NCBI GenBank assembly: GCA_934045905.1
Contig: OW203764.1
Span: 32,839,629-32,903,628 of the forward strand
Direction of reading: 5' to 3'
From: Leuctra nigra
Taxonomy: Eukaryota > Arthropoda > Insecta > Plecoptera > Leuctridae
Length of the DNA: 64,000 nucleotides
The notes below the pieces were generated by a model that was not told the origin of the DNA, ran no database searches, and was given only the letters and a program-made list of their open reading frames with translations. A program made the translations under genes and the position numbers. This document shows positions 36,741 through 48,633 of the stretch, piece after piece; position 1 is the first letter of the stretch; every line of letters starts with the position of its first letter.

Positions 36741-38243
36741 GGTAAGGTGTTACAATTGTGTGCAAAATAATAGCGAATTAGCTTAGGTGTATTTTTTATT
36801 TTAAAATAAGTGATCCACATTGTGGTGTTTTTCCTGTATACTCGTATGTATATTTTTGTATGTATGTTTGTTGTGTGAAATAAAAAAAATATTCATAATT
36901 CACCAAACACAATTTATCGGGAGTTTCCATTGTAGATAGGTTTTTTCCCCAAAAAGCGGATATAATATCCTAGACTTATATTTACTCCACTGTTATGCAA
37001 CTTTGGGAGATAATTTAAATACCCATTTTCTGGGAATGCTATTGAGAAAATTTTATTTAATATAAAAAATTCCTCCCACACGATGCAAATTTTTTTTTAA
37101 ATCAACGTGTTGACTTGGCTCTCTTTTTATATCATTTTTTTAGGTGCTGATTATTTTAAGAGATGTGAGTGTGACACTTCTGTTTTTATACTCCGTGCTT
37201 TTAAGGGGATAGAATTGAACTACTGTATCTAAGAATAAGGTAGACGTTTCTATTGTTCACGGTATAATTGCTATCACTTTACTACACTTCACTACACTAT
37301 CTATTTGTATTCAGTTCTACACTTTGTTCTAGCTGCTGTCGACATTCTAGAGTAAAGCAGAGGAGAGTGGTATTTTCAATTTAGAAACCGTGTTAAATGT
37401 CGAATAAAAACCAGAGACATTCTCTCGCGATTAAAGAATGTCTCTTATTTGCGCCCTCAAACGGTTTTATACATCAACCAAATGGGGGCGATGCCTTCGG
37501 GACAAATGTCACTAGACGGGCTTCGGTATTGGTTCAATTGGTTCAATCATCAAATGACCAAGATGAAATGCTGGGTCCTTTGACCACATTCCTTTAAAGA
37601 TTCATCGAACATCGAATTGCGAAATGAATAAATTGGACACTTTTTGTATGAACTATTTAATCACTTGAGTCGTAGAGGTTGTAAACAACTAGTTCACGGA
37701 AAGTTTTCCATAAAACGGTGGTTCTCGTAGTTAGCCAACAAACTTCAGGGGAAATATCGTTTGTGGATGAAACCACTAAAGCTTAACTTTCATAATGATT
37801 TGTAATTTAACCTGATTCATGACGATGTAAATGGTATTAGTCCCACCCACCGGACATTATCTGACTATAATGACATTTAAAAATAAGTAGGTGCGAGTTC
37901 GTCTTAATTAACGACACAAGAAAATGTTTGATTACCTATAGTTAAAATTCCGCAATGCTTGGTAATAGAAATAATGTACTTAATAAGTAGTACCTAATGT
38001 CCTATAGGTATGTTTTTTGAAATTCTGAAACATGATAGATCGGGATATAATAGGTAATAAAACCTTAGACTTGATGAGGAAACGAAAGCCTACAAATCTA
38101 TGTAAAAGAGCGGCCCCTAAAAGGGAGGGAGAATGTTCCTTTGTGTTGCTGGTTCGTTCGAGCCCTATTAGGCCGGACATTTCCACATCGCACATTTCTT
38201 CTTTCAATCTCTGGAAATTATCCATAACAAATAGTACTTCTAA

Positions 38244-38458
38244 TGCTGGCTTCCCATGCTCCGTCATCTTCCGTCAACGTCCGTCACCGTCCGACGAAAA
38301 CGACCACGTGACCCGTCTCGACCAATCCCTCGCCGTGCGATATTTTTGGGGGTGGCTCTGATCGCACGGCGAGGGATTGGTCGAGACGGGTCACGTGGTC
38401 GTTTTCGTCGGACGGTGACGGACGTTGACGGAAGATGACAGAGCATGGAAAGCCAGCT
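38244..38458. mobile_element. Foldback MITE with TAA duplication (PIF/Harbinger-like), copy 2
   Basis: Arms are nearly identical to those of the element at 2862 (cgtcatcttccgtcaacg, gaccacgtgacccgtctc). A longer stem near the loop carries ccctcgccgtgcgat. TAA flanks both sides (38241-38243, 38459-38461). Two loci with different TWA targets confirm the boundaries. Confidence 0.83.
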
Positions 38459-39327
38459 TAAGGCTATACATAATATTCCAACTTTCATATTTATCCATCC
38501 CTAACTATAGTGGAAGTACTCAAGAAACCTTTGAAACGGTTTCCAAGAAACACTTGTTCAAAACGTCATGCCCAGAAGTAATAAAGCAGGGGACCTAACC
38601 TATAGCTAATACTTACAATGTTTTAGTTTGAGTACATACGACGATATAATTAAGTCAGAGCTCTTCAATGAAATACCTTGCTTAAGGCATTGCCAATATT
38701 ACACTAAATTTCAACGGAGTCTGGAGGAAAGTCAACAACAAAACGGAGCTCGTGTTTAATTAAATACGGAAGACAAGTGACGGCTTTTGTTAGACAATTT
38801 CTCAATTAATGTTGATGAATAATAATTGGATAGTCTTGAAAGTTGACGTGAATGATGTGACGTGTACGCTTTGCTCTTTCTATTGATTGATTTTATAGCG
38901 GTATTTACAACAGGGTGAAGTGCCAAAGAAATTTTACTTCTAATTTTCTAAAACTGAAATCCCTCCAAGCTATGTGTTCAATAAACTGTATCAGAAATTT
39001 TGATCATAATGAAATACAAAAGAATCACTATCTTAAAGCACACGCTGGAGAAATAGTATTTAAGATACGAGATTGGCCATGTCTTGGAGTCATCAGAGGT
39101 TTTGTGGTACACTTTTACTTGTAAATTCCTGAATGTATCTTTTCTTGTTGTCTTATTGATGTCAATTTAAAAATAAATCTATTCCAAATCTCACCCTTGA
39201 TTAATGAAGTGACTTAGCTTGTTTGCTCCTGAGAGGTCCCATATCTCTCCAACATTAAAGTCCTATTAACTATATGTTGACCTTGACCTTCACAGTTGAC
39301 CTTGAATCTGAATTCCAATTCTTGAGA

Positions 39328-39465
39328 TTCACGTTTTGAAACTGTTTTTGTTTGTATTGTTTACCTAAAACTTGAAGTTTAAGGCTAATGCCTTAAGTTT
39401 TAACAAGTTCTAAACAAGTTTAGACAGTTTTAAAATGAAAACGTGAACGGTTTCAAAGCGGGAAG
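39328..39465. repeat. Inverted repeat related to 16692-16787
   Basis: Outer arms ttcacgttttgaaactg and gttttaaaatgaaaacgtgaa; inner hairpin cttgaagtttaaggc / gccttaagttttaac around taat. Confidence 0.5.
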
Positions 39466-40324
39466 CTCAAGATTAGGTTGGAGCACACAAGTGAGCACTC
39501 AATTTCGTTTTACAATATCAAATGTTCAGCATTGGACATATATTTTTCTGAGTGCCAATCTACAATTTTGCCAAGATTGTATGCATTGGATATGTGAGGT
39601 ACTACATTGTCCCTCTAGTGTAACTTGTAAGAAATATCGGAACAGAATTCAAATAATTCGAACGAATTGTTCGTATTTCACAGTTTGTTATCGCTTTGGA
39701 GCTTTGATCTCGTACAAAACATTCCCAGAAATAAGCGAACAATACTCAAATATAGAACGAATAGTTCATATTTTAGTTTTACTGTTTATTCGCTACCACC
39801 GAGAAAACAAAAGAAATCACATTGTTGCTTGAACAGTGTCGCCATCCAATAGCACACATTGCAGCAAAATTCCAGAAATATTGGAGCAAAATTCATATAC
39901 TGCGATATTTCATCTCTTATATTATATAGTTCATATTTTACAGTTTGTTTTAAGTAATCGCACCTTGTTAAACTAGGCTAATGCAAAGTATCACTCTCCA
40001 TCATTGTTCATAGCTCCTAGATTAAATGTTCTCTTGCACCGTGGTGTATGCAACACGGTGCTTTAAGGATAAAAAGACATTCCCAAAGAACTTGACATGA
40101 TTTAAGTGCGAGATGTTAAAAACTAGTGTCTGCATATAAGGATACATATTTCATAAGGTGAAATGAATGTTTCACAGATAATTGTCATGTCAATTGCCAA
40201 GATCTGTCAGTCTACTTTCTACTTCATTCTACTTCTTTCTACTTCTTCTTCCTACATTCAGGATAGTTTCTCTGCTGGCCCATATTCACTTACATTCACT
40301 CTTCTATGGTGTACAAAAACACTT

Positions 40325-40361
40325 ATAGATACACTTTGACCCAAAGTGTATCTATAGAGTT
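40325..40361. repeat. Short perfect hairpin
   Basis: Arms tatagatacacttt and aaagtgtatctata with a short loop (gaccc). Confidence 0.7.
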
Positions 40362-41154
40362 CTAGTAACACATTTGAACTATTCCTCGCAACATTGTTCG
40401 TGACCTAATTAAAATACATCGTAATGATCTAATTAAGGAAGACTTACGTATAGTAAGTATCGTACTTTACAGAATAAGAAAAGGCAAATTTACAAAGTGT
40501 ATTGTTTCATCACATCAAATCTAATTAATTTTATTACATGCATGCGGAACAAGTCATATTCATCACAACGCAGTATATGTCGTCTTACCTCATTCCATAT
40601 AAATATAGAAATCGAGAATGTTATCAATTATGTGTTTAAATTATTGTTCTGTAACAATTTCTTTATTATTTGCACCAGTAGACCGAAGATGCCACTTTGA
40701 TGTTTGTTGTAGACTCAGCCAATGTATTACCAGATTGACAGGCTATCTAGAATGACTAACAGTTTAACGGTCAGTATTATAGAGACTGTGTGCACTTTCC
40801 GGCTTGGCTGTGTGGAGCGACCGACCCAATTGGTTACGTTTGCAGATAATTCGGATGCATTTTGCATTCAAATACGATATTCCAAGCAATTTAATAATGA
40901 ACACCTCCGCCACTTTTGCGACGAGGTAATGGGGAATGAATTGCTCTATAAATTGTGATCTCATAAAAGTCGTTGGCTGTTAACATTCAAGTAGCATGAA
41001 GTGAAATTCAGCTAATTTCAACCTTTGAAACCAGCTCATAACTTTTAGGCATAAGATCAAATTTTAAAAAGTGGTCAACGAAGCAGAAAGAGCAATTCAT
41101 TATATTCAACTTTAATAAACACAAAGAAGAAGATAATATACCAGGAAACAACTT

Positions 41155-41370
41155 AGTAAAATACAAATATTTGAACAGAAACACTGGTATTGTCAAGAAA
41201 TAAAAATAAAAAAAAAAGAGTCCGCAATATTTCGCCGATGCGTTCGACCGGCTTTGTCAAGCGAGACTGACAAAGCCGGTCGAACGCATCGGCGAAATAT
41301 TGCGGACTCTTTTTTTTATTTTTATTTCTTGACAATACCAGTGTTTCTGTTCAAATATTTGTATTTTACT
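41155..41370. repeat. Near-perfect 103-bp-arm palindrome
   Basis: The two arms are identical except for an A-run (10 against 8 bases) and enclose an 8-nt loop, agcgagac. They include caatatttcgccgatgcg and cgaccggctttgtca. The sequence tatattcaacttt occurs on both outer sides (41101-41113, 41371-41383). Such identity means a very recent foldback insertion, gene conversion or an assembly inversion artefact. Confidence 0.85.
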
Positions 41371-41500
41371 ATATTCAACTTTGTCGCTTCAGCATATTAC
41401 TTCAACGAAAAGGGCAGAATCTTAAGAAATTGTGATTTATAAGAAAATGTCGTTCGACTCGACCGAAATGACTGCAGAGCTTTGGAATTACATAGCATAA

Positions 41501-42319
41501 TTGAGCGAGCGTAGCGAGCGTCTCCTTTCGGCTCATTTGGCACGGACCTCTGTTTTTTTTTTTTTTTTTTTTTTTTTCTGTTGGGTGAGGCTGTACAGGT
41601 CAGAGTTTTTCTTCGATCGATCTGAAATTTTGCACACATGTAGAGACAACCTTTTCTGTTTGCAGGCCCCAAATTTTTTTAAAATCCATTCATTGGTTAA
41701 AATTGAAATAAACATCTCCTGATAGGTTGAAAAATGAAAATGGTATTCGATAAATCTGATCAAATTCATATTTTGGCTATACAGGTCAGAGTTTTACTTT
41801 GATCTAGCTGAAATTTTGCACACATGTAAAACCAACCTTCTCTGTTTGCAGACCATAATTTTTTTGAAATCCATTAATTGGTTAAAATTTAAATAAATAT
41901 CTCCTGATAGGCTGAAAAATGAAAACGGTCTTCGATAATTCAGATCAAACTCATATTTTGCATGATCATTAAGACCAACATTGTCTCTTATTTTACAAAA
42001 TTTCATCCCAATCAGTTAAGAACGTATGAACTTATTAACATTTTTAATATCTGTCAGTAATGAAGTATCAAAATGAATGTTTTCCAGTGCCAATTGGATT
42101 GAATCTGATTTGTTTTATTTTAACCAGGTTTCTTAGATGCTTAGATGTTATTTTCAAGTTTCAATGAAAAGCATAATAATATGTTGTGTTGATTGAGTTA
42201 TCATATTTCAATTCAATATGGATGTATATGTTTTCTGTGCTTGCGTACGCATTTCCGGTTCGAGAATTTGCATGTCCCCGTGCTCGCTCACCAACGCGTT
42301 ACACTGAGCGTTTTCCTAG
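41501..42319 (+). mobile_element. Helitron-like non-autonomous element, copy F4 (complete)
   Basis: 819 bp from A|TTGAGCGAGCGTAGCG to gagcgttttcCTAG|T. It has the T tract near 41550-41577 and two tandem sub-repeats of about 180 bp, each starting caggtcagagtttt and containing CTGAAATTTTGCACACATG. Non-coding. Confidence 0.8.
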
Positions 42320-42731
42320 TAGTTATCTATGAATACTCAAATCAACTGAAGTTGCAAAGATCTCAGAATTTTTTTACAGTATCTTTGTGAGTTTCGTTTC
42401 ATACAAAATACTCATTACAAATTCGTAACTAAAAAGTAATACACTGGGGTGCACATTACGACCTCTGCTGCGCCTCAATTTAAACAAAACCGTGTATTTA
42501 TCTTTTAGAAACGAACCAGACCTCGTAATAAGTTATCAAGTTTGTAAATGTTTGATCAGCTAGTTTGAACGTGTGCAAGTGCTCGATGACGGTGGTGCTT
42601 GACAGCGGTCTGGGGTGCGATCATATAAAACGTTGTCGCGTGACAATTGCTTCTCTCACCCGAGGAGGCCGTGAATAACATTGAGATGAGAAACTTGTCA
42701 CGTGAGAATAATAGTTGTCATTGTATATGAT

Positions 42732-43617
42732 CAGGCGCGTAGGAACTTTATTTTGACAGGGGGGTCAAATTATAGGGGATTGATGGATGTCAGGAAAAGG
42801 TAGTTCACTGCTACAAGAGGTCTGGGGAACTCAACCCCAGTTAGCCCCGCAGGGCCTTTTTTGAATTTTTGATACAAAATAATCGAATTTTAAGCTATTC
42901 TTCTCAAAGAAATGTAAAATGTGTGATATGCAATATTCTGTGGGAACTTAAGAAAACTTGTTTTTATAGAATTCCCAATGGCCCGCAGGGCATTTTTTTA
43001 CATCTTGATAAAAAAAAAAAATCGAATTCGACGCTTTTTTGGCATTTTTTTAAAGAAATTTAAAATGTGTGTCCTATGCAATATTCTTGGGGATACAGGA
43101 GACAAAATAAAATTTTGTTTTTACAAAATCCTAAATGGCCCCGCAGGGAAATACTTGAATTCTAGTGAAAGAGAATCGATTATGAATTGATTTTGGAATC
43201 GACCTTTGAAAAAGGTTGCAAGAGCAACAGCAATAAGCAATCAATAAGAAAAATCTGTATTTTTTTGGGAATCTATTAGTTTAACGTGTATTTAATTTGA
43301 TTCATGAGGATGATCATGTTGGACAAATGAGTAAATGAGTTGTCTCATTGGATAATACCTCTGTTCAATTAGTTTTGCAAAACTTGAGAAAATTTTGAGA
43401 ATTCAACCTCATAATGGAGCAAATCTGTGCATTCTGTGCAACACTTAATCTACATTTGTGAATATCTGAATGTGTTCAGGATCTCTAGCAGGGGGGGGGG
43501 GGGGTCAGAGTCTCTAGCAGGGGGGGGGGGGGGGGGTCAGGATCTCTGGCAGGGGGGGGGTCAGGCTCCAGACAGGGGGGTCCGTTCCCCTCTTTCCCCC
43601 CTATTCCTACGCGCCTG
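42732..43617. mobile_element. hAT-type non-autonomous transposon with 8-bp TSD
   Basis: The terminal inverted repeats read CAGGCGCGTAGGAA. The element is flanked by an exact 8-bp duplication, TATATGAT (42724-42731 and 43618-43625). An 8-bp duplication with CA...TG ends is the hAT signature. The interior has three imperfect sub-repeats of about 120 bp containing aatggccccgcaggg or its relatives, then a G-run tandem at 43491-43576. No transposase remains. Confidence 0.85.
43491..43576 (+). repeat. Long G-runs in tandem (quadruplex-prone)
   Basis: Four G-runs of 14, 17, 9 and 6 bases are separated by tcaggatctctagca-type spacers, forming a short tandem repeat inside the hAT element. Exact G counts may be sequencing-dependent. 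Confidence 0.85.
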
Positions 43618-43625
43618 TATATGAT

Positions 43626-45224
43626 CCCACCCTAATATATGGACTCGAATCGCCTTATTTGAGGTCAAGCTGGGAGAATCATATTTGAAATCAATGACTA
43701 CATTAACATTATTGAACAAGGATGAGCCGCGATTCAGCCGATGGCGGATATTAATTATTGGAGTGATTTGATTGTGGTTTTGCTCATTACTGATTGCACA
43801 TCGTCGCCGCATGCAAGGAGCATGTCCATCAGTCAATGCGTTGGGATTACTGGCTGTGTGCACTGACAAGGAAACAATCAATCAGTCATTGTTGCAGGCC
43901 AATTCGAACATTCGATCCGGAGGTGGCAGCGTGGGTGGGTTTTCACTCACGTCACGAAGTCATTTCATTTTTCACTCACACTCACGTAAACAGCTTCCTA
44001 AAAGACACGCTCACACGCACACTCACGCAGACAATTTTGAACACTCACGCACACTCACGTAGTGACAGTTCGCGCATAATACACGATATTACAATTATTT
44101 GACCCATTGTCATAATCACCATACTTGTTAATGGAAGAGCAATACTAGTGTTTTTTTTATGTATTCATTTGGAATGCCAAAATAATTGCGGACGATTTTT
44201 CATTTGTCCATATATAACATGGTTCACATTTCAATAATTGTATTATTGTACGCTCTTGTACCTACTATAGAGGTAAGAAGATGCTTGTTGTACTGTATTG
44301 TATCTATTTCTAAATCAGCAATGTTTAAATTCAAAATGTAGTCATGGAAGGCAGATATTTTAGTGATTAATTATGCATTTTGTTTCGAATTCTCTGATTT
44401 TTTATGCTGAATTTCCAAGGATTTATGTTTCACTCCCTAAGTTATTTCTGTCAAAACTTTACAAGGTGGTCGAAATACTATTGGACGTACCTATTTAATA
44501 AATCTCTCAGTAATCACACCTAGAATGAAGCAGTAAATGAATTAATTAAGCACGATTGAATGAATAAAAGCTAATGCGATGAAAGCTAATGCAGCGAATG
44601 AATAAATAGTTTTTATTTGAGTGTTCCTCTGTGATACTAGTAATACCCAGCTTTGATATATAAATCAACATGAAAGGGACTATTATTGCGCAATGACAAA
44701 ATGTCAAAAGTTCAAAAGTTTGTAATGAAAAGTTCAATTATTGAAACAAAGGTGCCCGCATGACTGCGGAATGAAATGAAATTCACGAGTGACACAACAG
44801 AAGTGGAGAGAATGTGACGCTAATATAGTTGGTATTCAGACATATATATTATTATGACACTTGAATCACAAGTGAGTCTGGGCTAAACAGCGTGAAAGCG
44901 TTATTGCCGTTTCCATGACAACGCCCACGCAATCACTGCCTACCTGAATGCCGAGATTTATAAAGTCCGCAGATGTTCCGCTGCAAATAGCAGAGGCCCC
45001 TAATAGGCCCCTATCGTCTTTGCACAACTAATCAGCAGCTTAATTAGTAAGACCGCAATTGAAACTGTTCTGACCATATTCTCTAAACTTGTTCTAGTGA
45101 GAGCGTTGATAGGCGAGTTTTCCGTCACCACGCTTTTGTTTCAGAATATTAATTAGAAAAGCGGAGTATATAACCTATAAACCATTTGGTGACACCAATC
45201 GTGCTAGAAATCCATGGGTAAAAA
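43626..45224. other. No gene recognised
   Basis: Contains a CACTCACG/CACGCACA simple-sequence run at 43970-44060 and a Helitron-end-like phrase, gagcgttgatagg, at 45103. Confidence 0.55.
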
Positions 45225-45442
45225 CCCCTCGACGGCTGCTACCTTAGCGCGGTGGTAGGGTTTGTGTTAGCCACTGCAGCTAAGCCGGCGAGCATATGCT
45301 CATGTGTAAGGGCTACCCATGCCTGACAGGTCAGTGGTGAGGCCCAGATAAAGAGCAGCCAGGGTCGACATGCCCTCCCTCGAATGCACGGTCCCCTCGG
45401 GTCGGCCACCCCCCTCGCGACGGAAGTCCCCCGTCGCGGTAC
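45225..45442 (+). repeat. GC-rich dispersed repeat, copy 1
   Basis: Starts ctcgacggctgctacc and contains TTAGCGCGGTGGTAGGGTTT, gcagctaagccggcgag and caggtcagtggtgaggccca, shared almost word for word with 50487-50690. I suspect the 5' region of a non-LTR retrotransposon, but no coding domain proves it. Confidence 0.6.
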
Positions 45443-45925
45443 GTTAACAGCATAGAAATAAAAACTAAATATGTAACTCTAGTAATCCAAAAAATTAAAC
45501 AATTTTTTTTTCTCGTTTTGAGGAAGGCTATCATGGGCAAAATATGAGTCTTTTTACCACAGCCGTCTGTATACTGGTCGTTCGTTCCTCCTCCTCCTGG
45601 TACCTGCCTGTTGTAGTTCATCACCTGCCACCCGGGATGGCGTCACTACCGTCGCGCATTTGAATAACCAAGAGACGGTGGCGGCCCCATCCCGGGACGG
45701 CAAGTGAGGAACTACTTAGACGACAGGCAGCTACCAGGAGGAGGGAGGAACGAACTGACGACTATACAGACGGCTGTGCTTTTTGGTACCTCTGCCCTGA
45801 AATAACTAAACAAAAAATAAAACTTTGGAGCTACTAGAGACAGTGATCTACTCTTTATCTATAACCTGTAAAAATTTGAAGACAATCGGTAAAGCCGTTT
45901 AGAAAAAAGTAGGGACTCCCTTTTT
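45443..45925. mobile_element. Foldback repeat, copy 1 (interrupted, left end lost)
   Basis: Shares ttaacagcatag, catgggcaa, ctgcccctgaa-like and aatcggtaaagccgtttag blocks with the copy at 46152-46460. It is split by the 45558-45778 insertion. The left terminus is missing next to the GC-rich repeat ending at 45442. Confidence 0.65.
45558..45778. mobile_element. Foldback element inserted inside another foldback repeat
   Basis: Ends CACAGCCGTCTGTATA and inverse; arms of about 100 bp (cgttcctcctcctcctgg, cccgggatgg). It interrupts the repeat at 45443-45925. The sister repeat at 46152-46460 has the uninterrupted site (ctctttttcgcaccactgcc). CTTTTTNN on both sides suggests a diverged 8-bp duplication. 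Confidence 0.75.
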
Positions 45926-46151
45926 GTGCTTCATAAAACATGGATTTCATCAAGTATCGTAGACTCTTAAGAGTCGACAGGACTCGCAGAAAATTTCGAT
46001 TCCGATGTAAAAAAATCCTAAAAATGCATGAAAATGCATTAGCTCTGGGTTGTAGGTGACATTTGTAACATTTAATCGTGTGTTGCATGTTGCATATACT
46101 GCTGTGAAGTAAGTTATTTTAATTCAAATATTGAAAACCACAAAATACCAT

Positions 46152-46460
46152 AAAAAGGCGGCCCCTACTTTTTTCTTAACGGTTTGACCGATTGTTTTCA
46201 AAATTTAACAGCATAGAGATAAAGAGTAAATCCGTGTCTCTAGTGATGCAAAAAAATTATAAAAAATTTTTATTATCGTTTTGATGAAGTGCTAACATGG
46301 GCAATATATTACTCTTTTTCGCACCACTGCCCTGAAAATACTAAACAAAAAATAACACTTTTGGCCCACTAGAGGCACAGATTTATTATTTATCTATAAT
46401 CTGTGAAAATTTGAAGACAATCGGTAAAGCCGTTTAGAAAAAACTAGGGGCCGCCTTTTT
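46152..46460. mobile_element. Foldback repeat, copy 2 (complete)
   Basis: Ends AAAAAGGCGGCCCCTA and inverse. The arms of about 110 bp include gaccgattgttttcaaaa and its inverted partner, and tagagataaagagtaaat. It ends about 340 bp upstream of the first GPCR exon. Confidence 0.7.
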
Positions 46461-46803
46461 GTGCTTCATAAAAACTCTTAGCGTTTTTCCCCAGTACCCT
46501 TCCTTCACTTGTGTAAAAACAGTAGTCAACTGTCAAAAAGCAACAGTCTCCTCTTTTAGGAAAATATTCATTTCATGCAGAAGTGACAAATAACCAAACA
46601 CAAAAATCCGTGCTTCTTTTTAAGGTTTATCAACGACTTCACCAAGTTTGATCAAAATCGAAATGGGTCGTGAATACTTTCACGTTTTATTGTTGATTTG
46701 GTGTGGAATGGCCATATTGGTTGGATGTTGGAATTTGATCGGGATTGTAAGATCGAGCGAAGGTAAACACATACGATGTACTGAAGTGAATGTATTGTTC
46801 CAG

Positions 46804-46894
46804 GGCTGCCCAACGATCTGGGGGTCTTCTGGCAACAATATCCATGGATCCTGGGGGAAGCTGTCTGCAAGCTGCGCGCCCTCATCAGTGAGAT
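46804..46894 (+). CDS. Internal exon of a CAPA/pyrokinin-like neuropeptide GPCR (ECL1-TM3)
   Basis: This exon encodes part of a seven-transmembrane, G-protein-coupled neuropeptide receptor in the plasma membrane. Reading GG|CTG CCC gives a peptide with LPNDLGVFWQQYPW (end of TM2 and extracellular loop 1 with its conserved Trp) followed by AVCKLRALISE. The Cys there is the conserved TM3 cysteine that forms the disulfide to loop 2. The exon is bounded by an AG acceptor (ttgttccag) and a strong donor (AT|gtgagt). It starts after one base of a codon, so the previous exon should end in G to give Gly-Leu-Pro. It ends two bases into a codon, exactly what the exon at 55419 needs. Family knowledge: the pattern fits insect CAPA and pyrokinin receptors (neuromedin-U-like), CAPA receptor slightly preferred. 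I did not find the TM1-TM2 exon upstream. Confidence 0.85.
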
Positions 46895-47318
46895 GTGAGT
46901 AATACTAAACACGCACGGAACACCGGACAACGTCGCATTTCTAATGTATTCAAATGGAATTGTACAACCGTTAGAGGTACTAAAGAAATAAGAGTAGAAT
47001 TATTTAAAATGATTTTATTTTTATAATACTGTACACTGCGTTTCACATTTAGCTGTCCAGTAAGATATTTTGATTTTGTCCGAGAGAGGGCGATGGTCTC
47101 GGAAGACCGCGCGATCGCTCACAGTGACTGAGGGATGGACGAAAAAACGGTTATTTGCAACAGGGACCACGTCTGGCGGACAGATTCTCGTGAAACGCAG
47201 TGTAGTTAATATTTTAAAGAATTTTATTTCTCACTTAAATAGGCATTCAAAATTCAATATTTGAAGTTGATCGGATATTTATGGTTCAATTTTCAATTTT
47301 CAATCAATCACATGATAT

Positions 47319-47356
47319 TTTTTAATTTTGAACTTAGATTTTAATCTAAGTTCAAA
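47319..47356. repeat. Perfect palindrome in the GPCR intron
   Basis: AATTTTGAACTTAGATT and its exact inverse separated by tt. Confidence 0.8.
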
Positions 47357-48104
47357 ATTGTGCACATTTTCATATGGATTGGTTGATGAAATGATATGAA
47401 CAAATTATCGGTGTGAACGGACCTGAGGCCAACTGCAAAGCGGTAAGCCAATCCGCTAGCAATGAGATTTTGCCATAATCTTCATTACACATTGCGATTC
47501 CGCTAGCAATTGAAAATAGTTGTAGAATCCGGACCCTGGCTAGTGCAGCTGGTGACGATCGCTAAACTCTCATTGCTGGCGGAGAGGATATCCAAAGACC
47601 GATGTGCAGTCAAGCAAGCCAGGCTTTACAATCAGGCTACCAGAATATCCACTTTAATTGTCAATTACATTACTTACTGTCCAAGTCCTGAACTTGTATA
47701 ATAGTAACTAGCTTTAACTCTCATCAACACGTGGTGAGAGTGGAGTAGTTGCCTCATTTACAGCGGGATAATAGACTGAAGCCTTAGATGCTGGATGCAT
47801 CAAGTTATGTTGCCTTTATCATCAGCCAATTTCATTGCTTATAATTGAACCCATTATACTTTTTGGCATAGATATTCTTCAATAGCACATGATACGGTTA
47901 GCTCTCACATGATGCAAAATATTTCAACTCACAAGAAATTTTTTAGGTGGAGTGACCGCTCAACTAGATTTAGATTCGGTTGTACCAAGCCCCAATAAAG
48001 TTAGCGGTAGGATTTATCGCCTGAAACCATGGCAACAGCCAATGAAACACAGCCATCTAGAACGCTAAAGTCTACTTTAGCCTAAAGTGAACTTTATCTT
48101 AAGT

Positions 48105-48633
48105 GGGTATCACACTGAGTTGCAACCCGTGGTTGGAACTGTCGTATGGAAACTTTTGTTGCAAAAGGAGGCAACCGCCTATCACACGCAACTGTTTGGG
48201 TTGATGTTGGTTGGTTCACAATTGACACTCATGAGTTGCGCAGAAAGCAGTTGCCATAGTAACCAAAAAAATGTATAGAGAATAACAAAATCTGACAGCG
48301 GCAATCCAAATCTCATATTTAGAGTGATTACTTGTGAAAGAAAGATATTTAAGTAAGTACAAGTTAATAATAATACGCACTATTTATCCATACACATGTT
48401 CAAGTTAAATATTCATCTGATTAATATGATTTATAGCTAATATTTATAGCATCCTATTGGTAAGTTCACGTCACGTGGTACCACAACAAATTGTTGGAAC
48501 CGGAAAAATAGAGACTTCTCTATTTTTCAACCCAACCCGTGGGTTGACCAAATTCAGTCTCTGCACATGCGCGGCCAACCATATTTTCCAACCGCCGGTT
48601 CCAAACACGGGTTGCAACTCAGTGTGATAGGGC
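48105..48633. mobile_element. Foldback element in the GPCR intron
   Basis: Ends share ATCACACTGAGTTGCAACCC, with a further gttggaac match. The interior (about 420 bp) is AT-rich and unique. No clear target duplication. Non-coding. Confidence 0.65.

Larger units (their letters stand above)
36741..41154. other. Mostly unassigned DNA
   Basis: Besides the MITE at 38244, the inverted repeat at 39328 and the hairpin at 40325, no domain or convincing exon is visible. Frames such as 39443-39832 are AT-biased and featureless. Confidence 0.5.

Noticed and set aside
46648..46902. An 84-codon frame overlapping the first receptor exon
   Set aside because: The exon's true frame is different; this frame reads the exon out of phase and lacks any receptor motif.
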